Program-made: the position numbers and the translations under genes
The notes under the pieces: model-generated
The model's database searches: none
What the model saw: only the letters and a program-made list of their open reading frames with translations
What the model was told of the DNA's origin: nothing
NCBI GenBank assembly: GCA_018303625.1
Contig: JAGVXV010000005.1
Coordinates: forward strand, 1-38,081
From: Candidatus Woesearchaeota archaeon
GTDB taxonomy: Archaea > Nanobdellota > Nanobdellia > Woesearchaeales > GW2011-AR4
Direction: 5' to 3'
DNA length: 38,081 nt
Shown: piece after piece, positions 25,474-32,455 of the stretch
Layout of the letters: each line of letters starts with the position of its first letter
How positions within the stretch are numbered: the stretch's first letter is position 1

Positions 25474-26619
25474 TTATTCCGAATACAATGGATATTCTAT
25501 TATCACTTTGCCGTCTTTGACTTTCATCTCAAAAGAAACAAAATGCGTAAAAAATCCTCTCTGATATTCAACATTTCCATCTTCAATGTAGATATTGCCT
25601 TCAAAAGACACCTCATTATTATTTTTGTCTCTCACAATAACTTCCTTTGAATGCTTTCTTAAATAGTCTGGACTTGAGTCTGGGGTGTTAAACAGCCAGA
25701 ATTTGCCTTCACTTCCCTTAAATAATTCGATAGTAAAACCAAAAGGTAAAGTAAAAGACGTGCTTGGAACAGAAGGAACATAAAATATAAAGTATCTTTG
25801 TGGAATCTCCAAGGAAACTGTGCCGCATGGCTCGTCTTTCTTATTTTTGCATTCTAAGTGGGTTTTCCTGAATTTATCAAATTCTTCGATTGCTTTTTCT
25901 TTATTTAACAAATCGATTGTTTCGTCTGTTATGCATGTTCGGCTAAAACAAACCCCAATAAAATTCTGGTATCTTTGGACGTATATAGTACGCTGCTTTT
26001 GCGAGTTTGAATTTATTTCGGGAGTTTGTCCCACTAAATTTTCCCTTGGCACGAAAGAGTACGCTTTTAACAGGACTTCCCTGTTTCTTGAATTAGCAAT
26101 GATAAACCCATTTTCCCATAATGCGTATGATTTGTCTATAGCTGTTTTTTCCAGTGTAAGGTCATTAATTATTCTTGTCTTCAGAAAATCTATCTTGTCG
26201 AAGGTGCTGCATTGTATCCCCCCATTGCACTTTATCTGATTTCCTTCTGCTGCTACATCTTTCTTGCACAAGCAGAGGCAAGCCTTGTCTTTTTCACATT
26301 TTATCGGTCTCTCAACATACCCATTGATTATTCTTGTGCCTGAAATAGGGTCGTAGGTTAATGTTTCTACTCTTGTAGAATTTTTAGAGACGCCGAATAT
26401 TATGGAATTGTCATTCATGTACAAAGGCATGCTTGATATTTCTCTCTCTCCAATGCCAGAGACTAACTGCACTAGTTGATTGTAAGAGTCTGCAGCCCTG
26501 ATGCTTCCAATTTTAAGGAATTGTGATGCCCACATACAGGTCGGAATAAATATCACTAAAGCCAGGATTGTATAAAAGAGAAATGTAAGCATTACATCGG
26601 CTTTTTTCATTTTTTGCAC
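25474..26619 (-). CDS. Single-pass membrane-anchored extracellular protein, Cys-containing
   Basis: KKADVMLTFLFYTILALVIFIPTCMWA; CEKDKACLCLCKKD cluster. Confidence 0.68.
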   Translation of the reverse strand: MQKMKKADVMLTFLFYTILALVIFIPTCMWASQFLKIGSIRAADSYNQLVQLVSGIGEREISSMPLYMNDNSIIFGVSKNSTRVETLTYDPISGTRIINGYVERPIKCEKDKACLCLCKKDVAAEGNQIKCNGGIQCSTFDKIDFLKTRIINDLTLEKTAIDKSYALWENGFIIANSRNREVLLKAYSFVPRENLVGQTPEINSNSQKQRTIYVQRYQNFIGVCFSRTCITDETIDLLNKEKAIEEFDKFRKTHLECKNKKDEPCGTVSLEIPQRYFIFYVPSVPSTSFTLPFGFTIELFKGSEGKFWLFNTPDSSPDYLRKHSKEVIVRDKNNNEVSFEGNIYIEDGNVEYQRGFFTHFVSFEMKVKDGKVIIEYPLYSE

Positions 26620-26933
26620 AATGCAGGGCAGTTTTTATTTGCTGTGTCTGTTATTGTTATTTTAGGGCATGTTTTCTTGTCTGTTGGCATTTTCTGGATG
26701 TCTTTGTCGCACGGGCAGTCGTCGCTTAGGCCAATTGTCCCGTCTTCGTCGCAATCCTGAGTGACTTTATCTGTTGCGCTTCCAGCAGATGCTATTTGTT
26801 TTTGGACGAAAATTTTAAGAATAACATTGTCTATTACAACCCACGCCAATATTAAAACCAATGCTGCGGTCAGAATATTTCCCCAACCCCATTCAAGTGC
26901 TTTTTTATTTTTCATTTTTATCCCTCTCAGCAT
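26607..26933 (-). CDS. Small membrane-anchored protein with Cys/Asp-rich ectodomain
   Basis: KNKKALEWGWGNILTAALVLILAWVVIDNVI; DCDEDGTIGLSDDCPCDKD. Confidence 0.65.
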   Translation of the reverse strand: MLRGIKMKNKKALEWGWGNILTAALVLILAWVVIDNVILKIFVQKQIASAGSATDKVTQDCDEDGTIGLSDDCPCDKDIQKMPTDKKTCPKITITDTANKNCPALCKK

Positions 26934-27640
26934 GATTTTATATTATTTTTTATTGCCCCGATGCAATCATCATCCAATCCTCCAGTTCCGGCATCACAGC
27001 CTGGGAGAGTGAAAACTCCGGCGTATGTCGGAAAAAAGCATACATTGCCGTCTGCTGTCTTAAAAAGCAGGTTTTCATCATCCAGATTTCTTTTTTTCCC
27101 GTCTACGTAAATGCTGTCTGCAGCTTTAAACTCTATATTAGCTATGGTGTAGTCTTTAGGGCAGTTTGACGAGCACTTATTATCACTTAGGTGATTATTA
27201 TAAAAATTTATTGCTGCATCCCCCTCTCCAACAACGCAGGGAAACCTTCCGCTTATGGTGTTTTGCTTAAGGGATTGGCCTTTTTCATTCATTAACTGGA
27301 CAAAGGTTCCCTGTTCAGATTTTGATAGCGTAATTCTGAATCCCTTAAAATTGCCTGCAAATGCCCTGCGCTCGATTCTGCATGGGCCGCTTCCTCCGGA
27401 TCTTAAAACATTTAGAACGCTGTCATAGGCCTCTTCAGTGCCCTTTTCAGTGCTGAATGTTTTTTGCTCCAATTTTTCTTTTCTCAGGCCCGACAAGGTT
27501 TTGTCTGCTATCCAGTCTGCCGCTTTGGCAGCTCTTGGCAATATGGCTTCAGGGCCAAGAAGATACAACAAGACTACAACTAGGAAGATAAGCAGTATTG
27601 CGACGCCTGCGACCGCGCTGAAAGTCCCGTTTTTTCCCAT
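26927..27640 (-). CDS. Single-pass membrane-anchored protein of the pilin-like array
   Basis: GTFSAVAGVAILLIFLVVVLLYLLGPEA N-terminal TM. Confidence 0.65.
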   Translation of the reverse strand: MGKNGTFSAVAGVAILLIFLVVVLLYLLGPEAILPRAAKAADWIADKTLSGLRKEKLEQKTFSTEKGTEEAYDSVLNVLRSGGSGPCRIERRAFAGNFKGFRITLSKSEQGTFVQLMNEKGQSLKQNTISGRFPCVVGEGDAAINFYNNHLSDNKCSSNCPKDYTIANIEFKAADSIYVDGKKRNLDDENLLFKTADGNVCFFPTYAGVFTLPGCDAGTGGLDDDCIGAIKNNIKSC

Positions 27641-27641
27641 T

Positions 27642-27803
27642 TTAAAAAAGGCTTTTTATTATTGATATTATTTTACTGCCCAATCCACTATACCAAATAA
27701 ATGCAAAAACTGCCAATGCAAACAAGATTATCCATACCATAATTTCACTGACAGACCTTTCAACACCCTCTGCAACAGCCCTCTTGTCTTTTATTAATCT
27801 CAT
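27642..27803 (-). CDS. 53-aa pilin-like small protein (absent from supplied ORF track)
   Basis: MRLIKDKRAVAEGVERSVSEIMVWIILFALAVFAFIWYSGLGSKIISIIKSLF*, fills the gap between 27640 and 27805 with 1-nt junctions. Confidence 0.78.
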   Translation of the reverse strand: MRLIKDKRAVAEGVERSVSEIMVWIILFALAVFAFIWYSGLGSKIISIIKSLF

Positions 27804-27804
27804 T

Positions 27805-28983
27805 TTATGTCTCCCTTATGTCTTTTACAATTGTGCATAAATTGCCATTCTGCATCTGCTTCAGTGTTGTAAGGTAAATCGTCGGGAAGTTTCTTTGCAG
27901 GATATATTCCCTATAAGCTTCTACGCCAAGTTCTGCTGTCCCTTTAAATATTGAGTATACTGCGATGCCAACTGCGCCTGCTCCCAGTATAGTCCATCCC
28001 GGTGGACCAGAAGAAGCCAGAAGGACTGCCGCTGCTCCACCTGCACCAGCACTTAAGCCAATAGTAGTGCACCAATCGCAGCTTTTTGTAGGGCTACCGT
28101 AGCTTATTGCATAGGTTTCTCCTGGCTTTATATCAGTAAGGAGTATCATCTTTCCATCGCCGCTATATCTTTGTATGTATTCTCCGTAAGTATAGTAATT
28201 CTCATTTTTAACGTAGCACTTCATATTTGAGGGGCAGTTCCATCCTTCATTATCATACTGCCTGTATTTTGATGAATCCGGGTTTGAGCCGCTGCATAAT
28301 CCTCCTTTGTTCCAGCAGCCGTAGTCTGTGTAGCAGCAGCTTTTCTTCCCTTTTTTCTGGCAGGCATCGCTCTTCTTGTCTACAAGCAAATATGAGGTAT
28401 CTGCCCTTATTTTTGAGCTGCATTCATTTTCAGAGTCAATGCAAAATCCACCGTCCACTTTGCAGCCATCCGCTTCCTGAGAAACCTTATATGGAGTTTC
28501 AAACAAGTATTTTGTAAAATCCACTGAATTTATCTGGCCCTTGAATTTGGATGTTTCCCTTAAGCTTACTGTATAGCACACAAAACAATTGTTGGCTATG
28601 CCGTCGCCCTGCTTAAAAACATCGTCAATAAGGCCCTCTCCAAACTGGCTCCAGCATGATGCCATTGAATCCGCAAATTCCTTCTGCACCTGCTCTTTTG
28701 GGGCGTTTTTATCCTCTGGAACGTATTTGTCAGTTGTCCTGCAGAGAAGAGGTGTTGCAACACTGCCAAATTTAAGACTACCTGTCACTGGATCGTATAT
28801 TTCAGTATGGGTTTTTTCCCTCAAGGCTACACTGCCTTTGCATATTGCTTCAGCGGTTTTCGCCTCTGCCTTGCCTTTGAATATTTCCAGTATGGATAAG
28901 ATTAAAAGGAAAGCTGCAATTATCAGCAAGATTCCAATGATATAATCATTTACCAAAGACTTTTTATTTCGGCAGAGACGCAT
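27805..28983 (-). CDS. Membrane-anchored Cys-rich extracellular protein, hydrophobic Gly/Ala segment near C-terminus
   Basis: Internal start MRLCRNKKSLVNDYIIGILLIIAAFLLILSILEIF preferred over track start 29028; SAGAGGAAAVLLASSGPPGWTILGAGAVGIAVYSI. Confidence 0.7.
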   Translation of the reverse strand: MRLCRNKKSLVNDYIIGILLIIAAFLLILSILEIFKGKAEAKTAEAICKGSVALREKTHTEIYDPVTGSLKFGSVATPLLCRTTDKYVPEDKNAPKEQVQKEFADSMASCWSQFGEGLIDDVFKQGDGIANNCFVCYTVSLRETSKFKGQINSVDFTKYLFETPYKVSQEADGCKVDGGFCIDSENECSSKIRADTSYLLVDKKSDACQKKGKKSCCYTDYGCWNKGGLCSGSNPDSSKYRQYDNEGWNCPSNMKCYVKNENYYTYGEYIQRYSGDGKMILLTDIKPGETYAISYGSPTKSCDWCTTIGLSAGAGGAAAVLLASSGPPGWTILGAGAVGIAVYSIFKGTAELGVEAYREYILQRNFPTIYLTTLKQMQNGNLCTIVKDIRET

Positions 28984-29107
28984 TGAATATCCTCCATAGC
29001 ATGTAAAATAAGCCAAATGCGACAACAATTGTCAGAAGAATTGTAATTAATTTTTTGAATGAAAGAAGCCCTGACTGCGCTTTTTTATTTGAGGTTATTT
29101 CTTTCAT
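28964..29107 (-). CDS. 47-aa small membrane protein, pilin-like N-terminus (absent from supplied ORF track)
   Basis: MKEITSNKKAQSGLLSFKKLITILLTIVVAFGLFYMLWRIFNASLPK*; overlaps start of downstream gene by 20 nt. Confidence 0.68.
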   Translation of the reverse strand: MKEITSNKKAQSGLLSFKKLITILLTIVVAFGLFYMLWRIFNASLPK

Positions 29108-29189
29108 GGAATAATCCCTTTTTTGAATGAAAGAAGCCCTGACTGCGCTTTTTTATTTGAGGTTATTTCTTTCATGGAATAATCCCTTT
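29051..29189. repeat. 68-bp perfect tandem duplication (about 2.04 copies)
   Basis: 29051-29118 repeated at 29119-29186, continuing TTT to 29189. Confidence 0.95.
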
Positions 29190-29195
29190 GTTTAG

Positions 29196-29207
29196 CATAT
29201 ATAAATG
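29196..29207 (-). promoter_or_regulatory. TATA-like element upstream of the duplicated small-ORF start
   Basis: Minus-strand CATTTATATATG. Confidence 0.45.
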
Positions 29208-29268
29208 TTTTTCTAAGCAGGCATAAAGAAAGTTTAAAATTGTTTATTTAGAATTCAATAAAAATTAT

Positions 29269-29562
29269 TTATGGGCTTGTTTTTGCTGCTCTGCAGCAGT
29301 AGGGCTTACCTCCATTTTCTATTTTGCCGTCATTATCAGAATCCCTGTTGCAATTTAAAGCTGGAACTTCTTCTTGATTTGTTCCGCAACGGGGTTCTTG
29401 GCAAGTGCCTCCTAGGCTTTCGCATGTTCCGGTCTGGGCAATGCCTTTGCTGAAAATCCCCAGCCTCCCGGTAAAAATAGCTATAAGGACAACCAGCACA
29501 ATCAGAGCTATTGCAGCTACTATAATGGTGTTTATAGAAATGCTTTGGCCTCTTTTATTCAT
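29269..29562 (-). CDS. Pilin-like protein with Cys-rich ectodomain
   Basis: MNKRGQSISINTIIVAAIALIVLVVLIAIFTGRLG (classical KRGQ class III signal); six-Cys ectodomain. Confidence 0.82.
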   Translation of the reverse strand: MNKRGQSISINTIIVAAIALIVLVVLIAIFTGRLGIFSKGIAQTGTCESLGGTCQEPRCGTNQEEVPALNCNRDSDNDGKIENGGKPYCCRAAKTSP

Positions 29563-29767
29563 TTTAATGTCAAGTTGTTTTTATGGAATAAGTTATATTT
29601 AAATATATCGTTTTATTAATTATTTTTTAGATTTTTATTTAAAATCAGTATTTTAATTATAAAATAAGGGGGAATAGATTGATTCATGCTCTTAATGTTT
29701 CAGTAATGTTCCCCACCCCCTTGTGATTCTTTTTGGTATAGAGCAATTAAGGCTTATTAAGGCTATC

Positions 29768-30247
29768 TTAGCCGCAGATATCCAGCTTAACATACAATGC
29801 CCTTGCTGCTGTAGGTATTGGGAATAATTTGCTTTTTTTTGCACCTTTGCATGCCTGGCCTAATTTGAGAATCGGGCTTCTTTCCTCAAAATAAGTCTTG
29901 AATTCATAGTCTACATTCCATAAATCCAAAGTTTTGCTGAAAACTTCTGCCGCCGTGTCGTTTACGTATTTGCATGAAACTTTGCCGTTCTCGCAGTAGA
30001 TGCTCTGGCTCTGGCCGCAATCCTGCAGAAGCTCTGTCATGCTGAGGCCATTGCAGTTTTTGCTTTTGGTTTTTAAAAAGGTGTTTATGGTATTGGAAGC
30101 CAGTTCTGCCTGCGTAAAAGACTTTTTGAATTCCGCCGGCTTTTTAAAGATTACAAACCTGACAACAAATATCATGGCCAGAGTTATCAAGATGACTACT
30201 ATTGCCAGGCCCATTATTTCCATCTGGGATTTTTTATTTTTTTTCAT
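29768..30247 (-). CDS. Pilin-like protein
   Basis: MKKNKKSQMEIMGLAIVVILITLAMIFVVRFVIF; internal ATG at 30245-30247 preferred over GTG at 30262. Confidence 0.75.
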   Translation of the reverse strand: MKKNKKSQMEIMGLAIVVILITLAMIFVVRFVIFKKPAEFKKSFTQAELASNTINTFLKTKSKNCNGLSMTELLQDCGQSQSIYCENGKVSCKYVNDTAAEVFSKTLDLWNVDYEFKTYFEERSPILKLGQACKGAKKSKLFPIPTAARALYVKLDICG

Positions 30248-30251
30248 CTTG

Positions 30252-30316
30252 TCAAAAACCACCCATCTTTGATGGGTGGCATGAATTTACTAATTTACTG
30301 TTCTAGTGGTTTTTGA
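30252..30316. repeat. Nested inverted repeats in intergenic gap
   Basis: CCACCCATC-TTT-GATGGGTGG (30259-30279) and TCAAAAACCAC (30252-30262) complementary to GTGGTTTTTGA (30306-30316). Confidence 0.85.
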
Positions 30317-30363
30317 TGCTTGAAATTCCATGATTAAATATGTTCGGTTTTTGAGCATAATTC

Positions 30364-30390
30364 ATTCCACTCATTTAAAATGAATGGAAT
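30364..30390. repeat. Near-palindrome, 13-bp arms with one mismatch
   Basis: ATTCCACTCATTT-A-AAATGAATGGAAT. Confidence 0.8.
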
Positions 30391-30406
30391 TTCATTGTTT
30401 ACAGGC

Positions 30407-30937
30407 TTATTTGGTGAAAGTGCTTACTTCCATAACTCCGAATGAGTATTTTTTTGTTATCGGGTTGAACAGGGCTATAGGGACGTTTGTGCTTAATTTG
30501 CTTGTAAAATTGCCCAAAGAGCGGTCGTACAAATCCCATTGCCTTTCTTCGGGATAGATTTCCTTCAGGGTTATATTGCTAAAAAGCAGCATGTCATAAT
30601 AAAAAATTTCATTCCGCCTTATGATGCCTGAGGCAGCGTCTAATTTCATTATGTCTATGCAGTTGTCTGTGACAATATTTTCCTCGCTGCACTGTAGCTC
30701 AGGAAGAAATGAGACCCTTTGTGCTATTTCAATAGCCTTGAGCTGCCTGCTTTCCTCTTTTTCAGTTTCTATGTTTCCCTTGATTATTCGCGTATAAAAA
30801 ATTAAGCCTATCAGCACCAAGATGAAGAATACCAGTAAGACTGCTATTGTTTCTCCCATATGCACCTGTGATTTTCTTGAAAATTTTATTTTCAAATCCA
30901 TGAAAATATTCGATTTCCTTTGTTTTTGTGTTTTCAT
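30407..30937 (-). CDS. Pilin-like protein
   Basis: FSRKSQVHMGETIAVLLVFFILVLIGLIFYTRI. Confidence 0.75.
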   Translation of the reverse strand: MKTQKQRKSNIFMDLKIKFSRKSQVHMGETIAVLLVFFILVLIGLIFYTRIIKGNIETEKEESRQLKAIEIAQRVSFLPELQCSEENIVTDNCIDIMKLDAASGIIRRNEIFYYDMLLFSNITLKEIYPEERQWDLYDRSLGNFTSKLSTNVPIALFNPITKKYSFGVMEVSTFTK

Positions 30938-30938
30938 T

Positions 30939-31934
30939 TTAGTAAATTAAGGCGCATGAAAAGAGCTGCGCCTGATTGTTTTGCTGCTCTAAATTTCTGG
31001 ATGCGGAATCTATGCCGTTGATATTAGGCAGGCTGAATGCGTTTGAAGCGCTTAAAATCAGGCTTATCTGGCTGTCATCATGGTATTGCGAGCATTGATC
31101 CTGCCGGCTTTCGTAGTATGCTTTCATATCATTTGTTTTTTTATTGTATACCTGGGTTATGACATTAAGCTTCTTAAAGGAATTTTTCATTGCGCATTCA
31201 TAGGTTCCTATGTCGTCTGCAAAGATAGCCCCGAGCAAAGCAGGCAATCTTATATAGTACGAGGTTCCCTTATTGCTGAGTTGGCTGTTTTCAAAATCAA
31301 AAAAATTTAATTCTCCTTTGCTTTCATCTCCACTGATTTTCAAGGCTGTAACTGTGCCTTTTGGCATGCTGCTGAAAACTCCCGGGATCTGGGCATTATT
31401 GCCGAAGAATACTACCCTAACCTTGTCATCATCCTTGTCTACTATTTCGTTTGCATTATTATAAATATCTTTTTGCGTTTCGTTTGGCAATGAATTAAAC
31501 ACCTTCCTGGCGAAATTGGAGTTTCCTACTATGATATACCTTGTTTCAGGGCTCGTCACATACAAAAAATTTGTAACCCTGTAAGGCAGGCTCCATTCAA
31601 GGGTCCATGTAATAAGCTTCGTTGTTTCCAGATTCCGTGGAGCAAAAATGCTCATGACCTCGAATTGCTTTGATATTTTTCCAATCCTGTACCGGCTGCA
31701 TTCAAATTCTATTTCTGTTTTTGGAATATCAACCAGGTTTACAGTTCCCCTGCTTACCTCTGCCCCGGACAAGATTGCCTCCAGATTCTTGAGAATAAGG
31801 TCTGAAGTCGAAATTTCTGAAATGCCCTTCTGCCTCAGGACTATCACAGAAAAAAACAGAAGTATAAGCGCTCCAACAGCCAGGACAAATATCCAGTTAA
31901 ACTGTATTTCAAAAACACCTTTTTTGGATTCCAT
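30939..31934 (-). CDS. Single-pass membrane-anchored protein of the pilin-like array
   Basis: SKKGVFEIQFNWIFVLAVGALILLFFSVIVL N-terminus. Confidence 0.7.
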   Translation of the reverse strand: MESKKGVFEIQFNWIFVLAVGALILLFFSVIVLRQKGISEISTSDLILKNLEAILSGAEVSRGTVNLVDIPKTEIEFECSRYRIGKISKQFEVMSIFAPRNLETTKLITWTLEWSLPYRVTNFLYVTSPETRYIIVGNSNFARKVFNSLPNETQKDIYNNANEIVDKDDDKVRVVFFGNNAQIPGVFSSMPKGTVTALKISGDESKGELNFFDFENSQLSNKGTSYYIRLPALLGAIFADDIGTYECAMKNSFKKLNVITQVYNKKTNDMKAYYESRQDQCSQYHDDSQISLILSASNAFSLPNINGIDSASRNLEQQNNQAQLFSCALIY

Positions 31935-31984
31935 CAGAAATTCCGAACTTTTGTTATTAATAAATTTATTTGTTTCTGCTTGAA

Positions 31985-32455
31985 CTAGCTTATTTTTGTA
32001 TGATCTCCTTTGCCCTCAAGCCTTAGCCTTATCTGGCTATTAACAATATCAATGCAGTATAAGTCCTGCTCCAGGTCAATTTTACCTGCGTAAAACGAGT
32101 CTTTAGCTATATTTTCCACTAAAAAAACGTTTTTTTCAACACCGGAATTAATGCTGTCTTCTATTATGGGCTGGTTTGTATTTGAAAGTGCCGGAAATGA
32201 GGGGTAATTTCTGACAAGGCAGACCTTCTTAAAATTTCCGGGGACTGAAAGGTCGATTATTTTAACGCTTCCAAAATCCGGAGTTATTGCTTCGACTGCA
32301 TTTTGCAGTTCTGTCCTGAAATTTATATAAGAAACCTGCTCGGATTTTTCCTTAAAAGAGACAATGGCCCTGTAGCCATAGCCAAGGATTATTGCGGTCA
32401 AAATTACTGCAAGGATGTATATAAAAACCTGCCCTATTATCTGGCCTTTCCTCAT
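31985..32455 (-). CDS. Pilin-like protein
   Basis: MRKGQIIGQVFIYILAVILTAIILGYGYRAI. Confidence 0.77.
   Translation of the reverse strand: MRKGQIIGQVFIYILAVILTAIILGYGYRAIVSFKEKSEQVSYINFRTELQNAVEAITPDFGSVKIIDLSVPGNFKKVCLVRNYPSFPALSNTNQPIIEDSINSGVEKNVFLVENIAKDSFYAGKIDLEQDLYCIDIVNSQIRLRLEGKGDHTKIS

Noticed and set aside
30939-31934. Possible FlaI/PilB-type secretion ATPase in the pilin-like array
   Set aside because: No Walker A/B motif found in this or other array ORFs; only single-TM ectodomain proteins are visible.
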